This document shows, piece by piece, positions 51,750 to 59,624 of a stretch of 63,449 bases of DNA (the first letter of the stretch is position 1; each line of letters starts with the position of its first letter). Source of the DNA: Alphaproteobacteria bacterium (GTDB lineage Bacteria > Pseudomonadota > Alphaproteobacteria > CAAGCB01 > CAG-977); the NCBI GenBank assembly GCA_900768465.1, contig CAAGCY010000023.1, positions 1 through 63,449 on the forward strand, given 5' to 3'. Under the pieces are notes generated by a model. It ran no database searches and was not told the DNA's origin. It saw only the letters and a list, made by a program, of their open reading frames with translations. The position numbers and the translations under genes are program-made.

Positions 51750-53408
51750 TTAGAAACCGCCCATGCCGCCCATTCCACCCATGCCGCCCATTCCGGCGTC
51801 GGCACCGCCGTGGCAGGAGCATTTTTCTTCGGGTTTGTCGACAACCATGGCTTCGGTCGTAATCAGCAAGCCCGCAATGGAAGCCGCGCTTTCCAAAGAC
51901 GTGCGGACGACCTTTGTCGGGTCGATGATGCCTTCGGCGAACATATCGACGTATTTGCCCGTTTGAGCGTTAAAGCCGATATTGTCCTTTTCGCCTTCCA
52001 ACAGCTTGCCTGCGATAACGGCGCCGTCTTCGCCCGCGTTCGCGGCGATCTGACGGACGGGAGCCTGCAAAGCGCGGCGAATGATGTCAACGCCGACGCG
52101 CTGGTCGTCATTGGCGGGTTTGACACCGTCCAAAGCCTTGATCGCGTACAGCAGAGCCGTGCCGCCGCCCGTGACAACGCCTTCTTCAACCGCGGCGCGC
52201 GTGGCGTGCAGAGCGTCGTCAATGCGGTCTTTCTTTTCTTTCACGTCGACTTCGGAAGCGCCGCCGACTTTGATGACCGCTACGCCGCCCGACAATTTAG
52301 CCAAGCGTTCCTGCAGTTTTTCCTTGTCGTATTCGGACGAAGTCGTTTCAATCTGCTTTTTGATTTGCGAGCAGCGGGCGGCAATGTCTTCTTTCGCGCC
52401 GGCGCCGTCGACAATCGTCGTGTTGTCTTTGGTAATCGTGACTTTTTTCGCCGTTCCCAGCATATCCAAGGTCACTTCTTCCAGTTTGATGCCCAGTTCA
52501 GACGAAATCACCTGACCTTTGGTCAAAATGGCGATGTCTTCCAGCATGGCTTTGCGGCGGTCGCCGAAGCCCGGAGCCTTGACAGCCGCGACTTTCAATC
52601 CGCCGCGCAGTTTGTTGACAACCAGCGTCGCCAAAGCTTCGCCTTCGACGTCTTCAGCGATAATCAGCAACGGACGCGCGGACTGAACGACGGCTTCCAA
52701 CACGGGCAGCATGGACTGCAGGTTGGACAGTTTGGCTTCGTGAATCAGAATGAACGGATTTTCCAGTTCGCAGGTCATCTTGTCTGCGTTGGTCACAAAG
52801 TACGGAGACAAATAACCGCGGTCGAACTGCATACCTTCGACGACTTCCAGTTCGGTGTTCAAGCCTTTGGCGTCTTCAACGGTGATAACGCCTTCTTTGC
52901 CGACTTTTTCCATCGCGTCGGCCAAATACTGACCGATAGAGGTGTCGCCGTTCGCGGAAATCGTGCCGACCTGCGCGATTTCGGCAGAGGTCGAAACTTT
53001 GCGGGAACGTTTTTTAACGTCTTCGACGACGGCGGAAACCGCCAAATCAATACCGCGGCGCAAATCCATCGGGTTCATGCCGGCGGCAACGGCTTTGCAG
53101 CCTTCGCGCACAATGGCTTGAGCCAGAACCGTGGCGGACGTCGTGCCGTCACCCGCGACATCGGCGGTTTTGGACGCGGCTTCTTTAATCAGCTGAGCGC
53201 CCATGTTTTCAAATTTGTTCGCCAGTTCGATTTCTTTGGCAACCGAAACGCCGTCTTTGGTGATGCGGGGCGCGCCGAACGATTTGGACAGAACGACGTT
53301 GCGGCCTTTCGGACCCAGCGTCACTTTAACCGTATCGGCAAGGATGTCGACACCGCGCAGCATCGCGTTGCGGGCGTCGGTCGAAAATTTGACTTCTTTG
53401 GCAGACAT
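51750..53408 (-). CDS. groEL: Chaperonin GroEL
   Basis: A 552-residue subunit of the 14-mer chaperonin that folds proteins with GroES and ATP. LGPKGRNVVLSKSFGAPRI, the ATP-binding DGTTSATVLAQAI and the GGM-rich tail (MGGMGGMGGMGGF) are all present. The tail unusually contains KCSCHGG just before the GGM repeats, adding two Cys and a His at the end of the chain. It is downstream of groES and shares its CIRCE-controlled promoter. Confidence 0.99.
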   Translation of the reverse strand: MSAKEVKFSTDARNAMLRGVDILADTVKVTLGPKGRNVVLSKSFGAPRITKDGVSVAKEIELANKFENMGAQLIKEAASKTADVAGDGTTSATVLAQAIVREGCKAVAAGMNPMDLRRGIDLAVSAVVEDVKKRSRKVSTSAEIAQVGTISANGDTSIGQYLADAMEKVGKEGVITVEDAKGLNTELEVVEGMQFDRGYLSPYFVTNADKMTCELENPFILIHEAKLSNLQSMLPVLEAVVQSARPLLIIAEDVEGEALATLVVNKLRGGLKVAAVKAPGFGDRRKAMLEDIAILTKGQVISSELGIKLEEVTLDMLGTAKKVTITKDNTTIVDGAGAKEDIAARCSQIKKQIETTSSEYDKEKLQERLAKLSGGVAVIKVGGASEVDVKEKKDRIDDALHATRAAVEEGVVTGGGTALLYAIKALDGVKPANDDQRVGVDIIRRALQAPVRQIAANAGEDGAVIAGKLLEGEKDNIGFNAQTGKYVDMFAEGIIDPTKVVRTSLESAASIAGLLITTEAMVVDKPEEKCSCHGGADAGMGGMGGMGGMGGF

Positions 53409-53430
53409 AGTGATTTAACCCTTTAAAAAA

Positions 53431-53718
53431 TTATTCCAAAATACCCAGAACGTCGGATTCTTTCATAATCAACAGTTCTTCGCCGTCGATTTTGACTTCC
53501 GTACCCGACCATTTTCCGAACAACACCTGATCGCCGACTTTCAGCGTCATGGGGATTGTTTTGCCCTGTTCGTCGCGACCGCCCATGCCGACGGCGATGA
53601 CTTCGCCCTTGGACGGTTTTTCTTTGGCGGTATCGGGAATGATGATTCCGCCGGCGGTTTTGGTGTCTTCCGCTGTGCGTTTAACCAGAACACGGTCAAA
53701 TAACGGTTTGAATTTCAT
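53431..53718 (-). CDS. groES: Co-chaperonin GroES
   Basis: A 95-residue subunit of the heptameric lid. KFKPLFDRVLVKR, the mobile loop with TAGGIIIPDTAKEKPSKGEV, and the terminal DVLGILE are standard. The ATG at 53718 follows AAGGG; a longer reading would begin in the CIRCE region. It is the first gene of groESL and is separated from groEL by 22 bases. Confidence 0.98.
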   Translation of the reverse strand: MKFKPLFDRVLVKRTAEDTKTAGGIIIPDTAKEKPSKGEVIAVGMGGRDEQGKTIPMTLKVGDQVLFGKWSGTEVKIDGEELLIMKESDVLGILE

Positions 53719-53768
53719 AGTGTAAACCCTTTTGAAAAGTGAAAACCAAATTCGCTTGAACGGGGGAT

Positions 53769-53795
53769 TTAGCACTCCCGCCCCGCGAGTGCTAA
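53769..53795. promoter_or_regulatory. CIRCE element (HrcA operator)
   Basis: TTAGCACTC and GAGTGCTAA are separated by exactly 9 bases, a perfect match to the CIRCE consensus. It lies between the promoter and the groES start, so HrcA repression with heat induction of groESL is expected. hrcA itself is not in the window. Confidence 0.97.
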
Positions 53796-53796
53796 C

Positions 53797-53825
53797 AATG
53801 TAAGTTCGGGGTTACGCCTTGTCAA
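53797..53825 (-). promoter_or_regulatory. Promoter of groESL
   Basis: TTGACA and TACATT are 17 bases apart on the minus strand, directly upstream of the CIRCE element. Confidence 0.85.
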
Positions 53826-53845
53826 GAGGAGGGTAAAAAAATTTC

Positions 53846-53873
53846 TTGACAATGTTTAAAATGATTCTAATAT
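53846..53873 (+). promoter_or_regulatory. Promoter of the rubrerythrin gene
   Basis: TTGACA and TAATAT are 16 bases apart, about 38 bases before the rubrerythrin start. The spacer ATGTTTAAAATGATTC is A+T rich; AAATGATTCTAATAT faintly resembles an iron or peroxide box, but the match is too poor to claim. Confidence 0.7.
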
Positions 53874-53911
53874 GCACTCCAGTTCATATTTTTTTAGGGA
53901 GGAACTTTATA

Positions 53912-54448
53912 ATGAAATTTGTATGCACCGTTTGCGGTCAAGTCATCGAAGCCGACGAAATGCCCGCCGAATGTCCCGTTTGCCACGCCAAAACGTTCAA
54001 AGTCATGGACGACAGCGTGAAAGCGTATGCGGACGAACACCGTATCGGCGCCGCCAAGGGGTTGGACGAACGCGTGATTGCGGGATTGCGTGAAAACTTC
54101 AACGGCGAATGCTGCGAAGTCGGCATGTATCTGGCGATGTCGCGCCAAGCCGACCGCGAGGGCTACCCCGAAGTCGCTGAAGCCTTCAAACGCTATGCTT
54201 TCGAAGAAGCCGAGCACGCCGCGAAATTTGCCGAACTGCTGGGCGAAGTCGTTACCGATTCGACGAAAAAGAATGTTGAAATGCGCGCCGCCGCCGAATT
54301 CGGCGCTTGCGACGGCAAGCTGCAGCTGGCGAAACTGGCGAAAGAACTGGGCTATGACGCGGTTCACGACACCGTGCACGAAATGTGCAAGGACGAAGCC
54401 CGCCACGGCCGCGGCTTTGACGGTTTGATGAAAAGATATTTCAAATAA
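53912..54448 (+). CDS. Rubrerythrin, N-terminal rubredoxin (reverse) type
   Basis: A 178-residue non-heme iron peroxidase that reduces hydrogen peroxide. Cys5, Cys8, Cys21 and Cys24 (CTVCG, CPVC) form the rubredoxin site at the N-terminus; the ferritin-like di-iron domain follows with NFNGECCEVGMYLAMSRQAD, FEEAEHAAKF and DEARHGRGF. In classical rubrerythrin the rubredoxin domain is C-terminal, so this is the reversed form, typical of anaerobes and microaerophiles. AGGGAGGA precedes the ATG. It is divergent from groESL, linking oxidative and heat stress genes physically. Confidence 0.95.
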   Translation: MKFVCTVCGQVIEADEMPAECPVCHAKTFKVMDDSVKAYADEHRIGAAKGLDERVIAGLRENFNGECCEVGMYLAMSRQADREGYPEVAEAFKRYAFEEAEHAAKFAELLGEVVTDSTKKNVEMRAAAEFGACDGKLQLAKLAKELGYDAVHDTVHEMCKDEARHGRGFDGLMKRYFK

Positions 54449-54465
54449 GCTTTTCAAAAACAAAG

Positions 54466-54494
54466 CACCCGCCTTTTCGGCGGGTGTTTTTTTA
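54466..54494. terminator. Terminator of rubrerythrin gene (bidirectional)
   Basis: CACCCGCC pairs with GGCGGGTG around TTTTC, followed by eight T; the A-rich upstream side also suits the convergent thpR transcript, whose stop codon (TTA at 54492-54494) lies in the T-run. Confidence 0.88.
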
Positions 54495-55046
54495 TCCGTA
54501 GTATCCGAACAGCGGGTATTGAGCTTCGACGCGGTAATACGACCCGTCGCCGTCCGTGCGCGGATGGCTGGAAAACAGCGTGAAGTGGTCAATGTAAAAC
54601 TCATCGGAACGGAACAGATTGTTGTATTCGATGAATTTTTGGACGTCTTCCGCCGTTGTGCCGTACAGTTTCGCCAAAGTCGCGTGCGCATGGAATTTGT
54701 GTTTGTCCGCGCCCAGCCCGTGGCGGTTGACGACGCTTTCGATTTTATCGTGCAGAAAATCCAGCGGCTGATAATAGCTGACGCCCGCCCACAAATGCCG
54801 CATTTGCGATCCCGTCGCGAAAAAGCCGACTTGCGTCATGGCAAGGGAAAACGCGGGGGCTTGGATTTGCGCCAATCCGTCATGCAGGTAGCCGGCGTCA
54901 TCTTCGTCGATGTTGCCGATAAAGCGCAGCGTGATATGCAGGTTTTCGCGTTCCGTCCAAACCGCGCCCGGAACGCCGCCGCGCAAAGAATACAGTTGGT
55001 CTTTGATATTTTCGGGAAATTCGATTCCGGCAAACAGACGTATCAT
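54492..55046 (-). CDS. thpR: RNA 2',3'-cyclic phosphodiesterase
   Basis: A 184-residue 2H phosphoesterase. Two HxTx motifs, HITL (near 37) and HATL (near 126), are the catalytic pair, and MIRLFAGIEFPENIKDQL is the typical N-terminus. It hydrolyses 2',3'-cyclic phosphates and may ligate tRNA halves. It is convergent with rubrerythrin and upstream of nothing obvious in its operon; the ParB-like gene on the same strand lies 60 bases further upstream. Confidence 0.93.
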   Translation of the reverse strand: MIRLFAGIEFPENIKDQLYSLRGGVPGAVWTERENLHITLRFIGNIDEDDAGYLHDGLAQIQAPAFSLAMTQVGFFATGSQMRHLWAGVSYYQPLDFLHDKIESVVNRHGLGADKHKFHAHATLAKLYGTTAEDVQKFIEYNNLFRSDEFYIDHFTLFSSHPRTDGDGSYYRVEAQYPLFGYYG

Positions 55047-55106
55047 CGCTTCAATCCTTTTAAATTTTCAAACCAAAGCGATTCTAAAGCAATTTTCGAC
55101 TAAAAG

Positions 55107-55775
55107 CTAAGACTTTTTCTTTTTTCCGATATTCATGACGAATCGAATTGCGGGAATCATCCATCGCGGCGCGTGGGACACATAGCGAAACGTAATGCAA
55201 GCACGGTGAATGTTCATTTCCGTGCAAAACATCATGCGGTGATGCCCCTGGTGCAAAGTGTCGCGTGCGCCCGCACTGCGGCAAACCATGACTTCCATCG
55301 GATAATTGTCGTCATAGCCGTTCTGCAAGGAAGCGTGCAGCTCGTTATACTGCTTGTCGCGCTGTTCCTGCGGCAGATTCCATTTGCGGCAAGCGTAAGA
55401 CGTTTCTTTGGTGCGTTGACCGCGTTCCAGTCCGGTTTCGCGGATAAAAAACGGATCAAGGTGATATTTGTTGGTGTTGTAGGAACAAAAACGGTTGCGC
55501 CAAACTTTGCAAAACGGAGCCAAAACATCAAACCACGGGCGGTTGCGTTTGAACGCCACGGCAACGGGCGCGTGCGTTTCGCCTTGCCGGAGCAGCTGTT
55601 CCAAATAACCGCGCCCCTGATACAGCGTATCGGGAATATTTTTCGCTTTGTCGCCCAAAAAGACAATGACGTTTTCGCCTTTGACGGGGCGAGCGTTCGG
55701 CGTATCGGGCAAAACCAGCACATCCGCGATTTCAAACGGATAGCGATGAGATGAAAGGCAAGTCCACGGGTGCAT
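55107..55775 (-). CDS. Hypothetical protein with ParB/Srx-like GHHR motif
   Basis: A 222-residue protein without membrane helices. The region YNELHASLQNGYDDNYPMEV then VCRSAG and QGHHRMMFC (GHHR at 177-180) has the order of ParB/sulfiredoxin-fold nuclease-like domains, in which a D/Q-G-x-H-R motif binds nucleotide. Similar domains occur beside LPS and capsule genes. The N-terminal half is Arg-rich and the C-terminus is basic (GKKKKS). The ATG at 55775 has no strong SD; a longer reading exists upstream. Neighbours are a DUF1796-like gene and a phosphoethanolamine transferase. No activity is claimed. Confidence 0.6.
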   Translation of the reverse strand: MHPWTCLSSHRYPFEIADVLVLPDTPNARPVKGENVIVFLGDKAKNIPDTLYQGRGYLEQLLRQGETHAPVAVAFKRNRPWFDVLAPFCKVWRNRFCSYNTNKYHLDPFFIRETGLERGQRTKETSYACRKWNLPQEQRDKQYNELHASLQNGYDDNYPMEVMVCRSAGARDTLHQGHHRMMFCTEMNIHRACITFRYVSHAPRWMIPAIRFVMNIGKKKKS

Positions 55776-55891
55776 TTTCCAATCCTTTTGTGTAAACGGT
55801 ATTATCAGGGAAAAGCAAAGGCAAGGCAAGCTTTTTCTTGACAGATGGCGGACGGAAAAATACGATATTGCCCGAAATACCGGGGAAAAAA

Positions 55892-56695
55892 ATGTTTGAA
55901 AAAAAATACGACTTTGTTTTTGGAATCGGGGAGGCTTGTTCGTGTTCGACAGCTTTGCGCGCGGCGCATTTGCAAATACAATCCTTTCCCACAGACTGGC
56001 TTTCCGGATTGGACATCAAAGGGCGAACCGCGTTGGTCGTTTCGGATTTCCAAGATTTTTTTAATGCAGAAGATTTGAAATATACGGGCGATAACAAAAA
56101 ATCGGATACTTATGTCAATACGCGAACGGGTATCACTTTTTACCATGACTTTCCGCTGCATTCCGATTTCACGGCGCAGTATCCGTCGGTTAAAGCCAAA
56201 TACGACAAGCGCATTGTCCGCATGTTGTCGGCAATCAAAAATGCGCGGAACGCATTGATTGTGTATATGAATATTCCCACACGGGAAAAAGAACGTCCGG
56301 CAGACGAAGAATTGATTGGTTGTTTGACGGCGTTTGAAAAGCATTTCCCCGACACGAAATTCGATTTGCTGTACCTGACGAATGATTCCGACATTCCTTA
56401 TAAAAAGCGTACGGTTGAACAGGTGAGGAATAATCTGTTTGTTGTATCGTTTGCCTACCGTCCAAATAAAAAGAAAGTATCGCCCATGGCGGTCAAAAAG
56501 CGTGATTTGGCAAAATTTTTCGGGCAAATCAAAGTCAATCGCACGCCGTCTGACAGAATCAAAATCGTTTTGACCGATTTTTTGACGTTCGGTGTCAAAG
56601 TTGTATCCGTTTTCATCCTTTCAGGTTCGGGACGCCGCAGTTTCAGAAAGCAAATGACGGCTTTTGTCCGCAGGCTTGTTTGGAAAAAATACTAA
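55892..56695 (+). CDS. DUF1796-like putative papain-type protein
   Basis: A 267-residue protein. The N-terminus YDFVFGIGEACSCSTALRAA with IQSFPTDWLSG matches DUF1796, a family proposed to be papain-like Cys proteins in bacterial polysaccharide clusters; Cys16 and Cys18 lie at the expected helix start. The middle has LIVYMNIPTREKERPADEEL and a DLLYLTNDS segment, and the C-terminus is very basic (SGRRSFRKQMTAFVRRLVWK). GGGG precedes the ATG. It sits 16 bases before a phosphoethanolamine transferase gene, implying a role in envelope glycan or lipid modification. Confidence 0.7.
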   Translation: MFEKKYDFVFGIGEACSCSTALRAAHLQIQSFPTDWLSGLDIKGRTALVVSDFQDFFNAEDLKYTGDNKKSDTYVNTRTGITFYHDFPLHSDFTAQYPSVKAKYDKRIVRMLSAIKNARNALIVYMNIPTREKERPADEELIGCLTAFEKHFPDTKFDLLYLTNDSDIPYKKRTVEQVRNNLFVVSFAYRPNKKKVSPMAVKKRDLAKFFGQIKVNRTPSDRIKIVLTDFLTFGVKVVSVFILSGSGRRSFRKQMTAFVRRLVWKKY

Positions 56696-56711
56696 AAAAC
56701 AGGAATTATGT

Positions 56712-58319
56712 ATGAAAAATATTGCAAAACTGCTGTGTTCGATTGCCGTTATAACCTTTTTATTGCTGTTGCCCGATACGATTTTCAGCTTTGTCAATCC
56801 AAATCTGGCGGTATGTGCCAACACTGACAAAATAGGGGTGATGGCGCTATTGGCATTGTGTTTGACGTTTGTTTCAAACAAAAAATTTTTGATTGCGTTT
56901 ATCGCTTTTTTCGGATTGCTGCAAATGACGCAGTTTTCCTCAATGGCGTATTTCGGCGTCTATTTAACGCCTTACGCAATTGATTTCATTTTTTTGGAAG
57001 CAGGCGATGTCGCAACGGAAATCAAGGATGTATGGTTCAAATACTTGTATATTATTCCTTTGGTTGCCGTTCCGTATTTTATGATTGGTTGGCTGTTGTG
57101 TCGCGAAAAACTGTATCGCTTTAAAATCAAATACGGCTGGGTTTTTATTCTGCTGTTTTTCGGGCTTTTTTTCTGCAAAGCCCGAACACCGCGCGGCGCG
57201 TTTCAAATGATGTTCAAGCAAACCTGCTTCGCGTCGTTCAACACGGTTAATTCCTATTCTATGTATTTTGCCAACATTTTGCCCGAAAAGATTTTCGGCA
57301 AAAAGGCGGAAAAGGAATATCCCGCTTATGTTTTGACCAATACGGACAAGGGCGGCGCAGAACCCGTCAACATCGTGTTCGTTGTCGGCGAATCCATCAA
57401 CGTCAATCATTTTTCGCTGTTTGGCTACAGCCGCCCGACAACGCCGAGGCTGGAAGCGTTTGCCAAAGAACATCCTGCGTTCATTTACAAAAAAGCATGG
57501 GCGGCGGCGGTCAATACGATGATTTCCTTGCCGATGCTTTACAATATCCAAGTCAATCCCAAAAATTACCGCAAATTGATTAAACGAGACAGTTATCTGT
57601 TTAAGATGGCGCGCGAAAACGGATTTAAAGTAACATACATCGAGGGACAAAACGAATCTTTACTGAAAAAGACTTCCGTTTCCGATGCGGACAGTGTGTT
57701 TGTTTACGATGAAAAGGATTCCGCCGCCAAAGGTGAAATCGGATTTTTGCAAAACGTGTTTTCGAAAATCGATTTGAACAACGGGCGGAATCTGGTTTTG
57801 GTTCACCGCCGTAACATTCATTCTCCTTATAAAAACAACACGATGTTTGAAGCGGAAAAGTACAGCGTTTTTGCTGACAAGGAAACCGATAGCCGCATTA
57901 ACGATTATGATAATGCCGTTCGGTACGAAGACGATGTGATGGTTGAGATTTTAAAATTCGCACAATCGTCAAAGCATAAAACTTATTTCTTCTTTGTTTC
58001 CGATCATGGCGAAGCGTTGGGGCAGAACGGAATTTGGGGACACGGGCATTTGGACGCCGCCGATTTGGAGGTTCCGTTCATGTACGCCGTGTTTAACGGA
58101 ACGGATGACGCGTTGTCCGAAAAGTTGACTGCAAAGACGGTGCTTTGTTCTCACGACGTATCTCTTGCGGTGGCTGAAGCTTTGGGGTGGCGGGTCGAAA
58201 TTCCCGGTGAAGACTTGCGTGTCTGCCAAGTCAACGGACGAGATTCCATGGGGCGCGCGGGGGTGCTGAAAATCACGCCGCGTGCTGATGGAACGGCGGA
58301 TTTCAAACTGGAAAAATAA
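56712..58319 (+). CDS. Phosphoethanolamine transferase (EptA/CptA-like)
   Basis: A 535-residue inner-membrane enzyme. Four or five N-terminal helices (residues about 5-160) are followed by a periplasmic alkaline-phosphatase-fold domain. VVGESINVNHFSLFGYSRPTTP is the nucleophile region, with Ser228 in place of the Thr of EptA, and FVSDHGEALGQNGIWGHG gives Asp-His metal ligands. The family adds phosphoethanolamine to lipid A, LPS core or other glycans, which can raise resistance to cationic peptides. AGGAA lies before the ATG. It ends 2 bases before truB. Confidence 0.9.
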   Translation: MKNIAKLLCSIAVITFLLLLPDTIFSFVNPNLAVCANTDKIGVMALLALCLTFVSNKKFLIAFIAFFGLLQMTQFSSMAYFGVYLTPYAIDFIFLEAGDVATEIKDVWFKYLYIIPLVAVPYFMIGWLLCREKLYRFKIKYGWVFILLFFGLFFCKARTPRGAFQMMFKQTCFASFNTVNSYSMYFANILPEKIFGKKAEKEYPAYVLTNTDKGGAEPVNIVFVVGESINVNHFSLFGYSRPTTPRLEAFAKEHPAFIYKKAWAAAVNTMISLPMLYNIQVNPKNYRKLIKRDSYLFKMARENGFKVTYIEGQNESLLKKTSVSDADSVFVYDEKDSAAKGEIGFLQNVFSKIDLNNGRNLVLVHRRNIHSPYKNNTMFEAEKYSVFADKETDSRINDYDNAVRYEDDVMVEILKFAQSSKHKTYFFFVSDHGEALGQNGIWGHGHLDAADLEVPFMYAVFNGTDDALSEKLTAKTVLCSHDVSLAVAEALGWRVEIPGEDLRVCQVNGRDSMGRAGVLKITPRADGTADFKLEK

Positions 58320-58321
58320 TT

Positions 58322-59254
58322 ATGGGCAGAAAACGCAAAGGCGATTTGGTCGACGGCTGGGTGATTTTGGACAAGCCCGCGGGCTTGGGGTCAACGGCGG
58401 CGGTGTCGATTGTGCGCCGGTTGTTCAACGCGCAAAAAGCGGGGCATGCGGGAACGCTCGACCCCGCGGCGTCGGGCGTTTTGCCGATTGCTTTGGGCGA
58501 AGCGACAAAAACGATTCCTTATGTCATGGACGGTGAAAAAAACTATGCGTTCACCGTTTTGTTCGGCAGCTCCACAACCACGGACGATGCCGAAGGGGAA
58601 ATCGTCGCGACGACGGATAAAATTCCGACGGAAGCCGAAATCCGCGCAGTTTTGCCGTCTTTTGTCGGCGAAATCGACCAAGTGCCGCCCAAATATTCCG
58701 CCGTCCACGTCGACGGCAAGCGGGCGTACGCTTTGGCGCGCGAAAACAGAGAAGTCGAACTTGCCCCGCGCAGGATTCGGATTCACAGTCTTGAAATGAC
58801 GGGATTTTCGGGTCAAAGCGCGGATTTTACGGTCGATTGCTCCAAAGGAACGTATGTGCGATCGATTGCGCGGGATTTGGCGGAAAAGCTGGGCGGTTTG
58901 GGGCATGTAACGGCTTTGCGCCGCCTGAAATGCGCAAAATTTTCGATTCAAAACACGTTTTCGCTGGAATATCTGAAATCAAAAGAGCATAGTTCTTTAT
59001 GGACGGATGTGCTTTTGCCCGTTGAAACCGTGCTGGACGGCATCCCTGCTCTGGCTGTTACGGAAACGCAGGCACAACTGTTGTCGAACGGCGGATTTTT
59101 GCCCGCGCCCGCTTTGAGCGACGGCGTGTATCAGGCAAAAGCCGACGACCGTTTGGCGGCAATCGTCCGCGTGCTGGACGGACAAATCCGCCCCGTGCGC
59201 GTCATTAACCGACACAACTTAGGAGAATACGATGTCGATTACTCAAGAACGTAA
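58322..59254 (+). CDS. truB: tRNA pseudouridine-55 synthase
   Basis: A 310-residue enzyme that makes pseudouridine 55 in the T-arm. GHAGTLDPAASGVLPIALG holds the catalytic Asp, YSAVHVDGKRAYALAR is motif II, and the C-terminal PUA-like domain is short. Its last 23 bases overlap the start of rpsO, indicating coupling, as in many bacteria (truB-rpsO-pnp). Confidence 0.97.
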   Translation: MGRKRKGDLVDGWVILDKPAGLGSTAAVSIVRRLFNAQKAGHAGTLDPAASGVLPIALGEATKTIPYVMDGEKNYAFTVLFGSSTTTDDAEGEIVATTDKIPTEAEIRAVLPSFVGEIDQVPPKYSAVHVDGKRAYALARENREVELAPRRIRIHSLEMTGFSGQSADFTVDCSKGTYVRSIARDLAEKLGGLGHVTALRRLKCAKFSIQNTFSLEYLKSKEHSSLWTDVLLPVETVLDGIPALAVTETQAQLLSNGGFLPAPALSDGVYQAKADDRLAAIVRVLDGQIRPVRVINRHNLGEYDVDYSRT

Positions 59255-59501
59255 ACAGGAACTGATTAAAGAATTTGCCATCAAAGAAGGCGATACGGGT
59301 TCGCCCGAAGTACAGGTCGCCATTCTGTCCGAACGCATCAAAAACTTGACCGAACATTTGAAAAGCCACGACAAGGACTTCCATTCCCGCCGCGGTTTGT
59401 TGATTATGGTCGGTCAGCGCCGCCGTTTGCTGGACTATGTCAAAAGCAAAGATCAGTCCCGCTACGAAAGCTTGATTACCCGTCTGGGTCTGCGCCGCTG
59501 A
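59232..59501 (+). CDS. rpsO: 30S ribosomal protein S15
   Basis: An 89-residue protein binding 16S rRNA in the platform. MSITQERKQELIKEFAIKEG and HSRRGLLIMVGQRRRLLDYV are invariant features. It overlaps truB and is followed by a large hairpin before pnp. Confidence 0.98.
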   Translation: MSITQERKQELIKEFAIKEGDTGSPEVQVAILSERIKNLTEHLKSHDKDFHSRRGLLIMVGQRRRLLDYVKSKDQSRYESLITRLGLRR

Positions 59502-59514
59502 GCGCGCTAATTTT

Positions 59515-59550
59515 CCGAAGCCCCGCTTTCGACGAAAGTCGGGGCTTCGG
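59515..59550 (+). terminator. rpsO-pnp intercistronic hairpin
   Basis: CCGAAGCCCC pairs perfectly with GGGGCTTCGG and an inner CTTTC/GAAAG extends the stem. No T-run follows, so it probably acts as a leaky terminator or RNase III/E processing site, similar in place to the E. coli rpsO-pnp element that controls pnp autoregulation. Confidence 0.6.
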
Positions 59551-59624
59551 TCAATCGAAATACTGACGAAAAGTCAGAGCTTTTTCCGAATGGGTCGGGA
59601 AAAGTTTGGAATGAAGAGAGAAGT

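Noticed and set aside
55880..58300. Prophage or genomic island
   Set aside because: There is no integrase, attachment repeat or tRNA flank; only moderately higher A+T was judged by eye.
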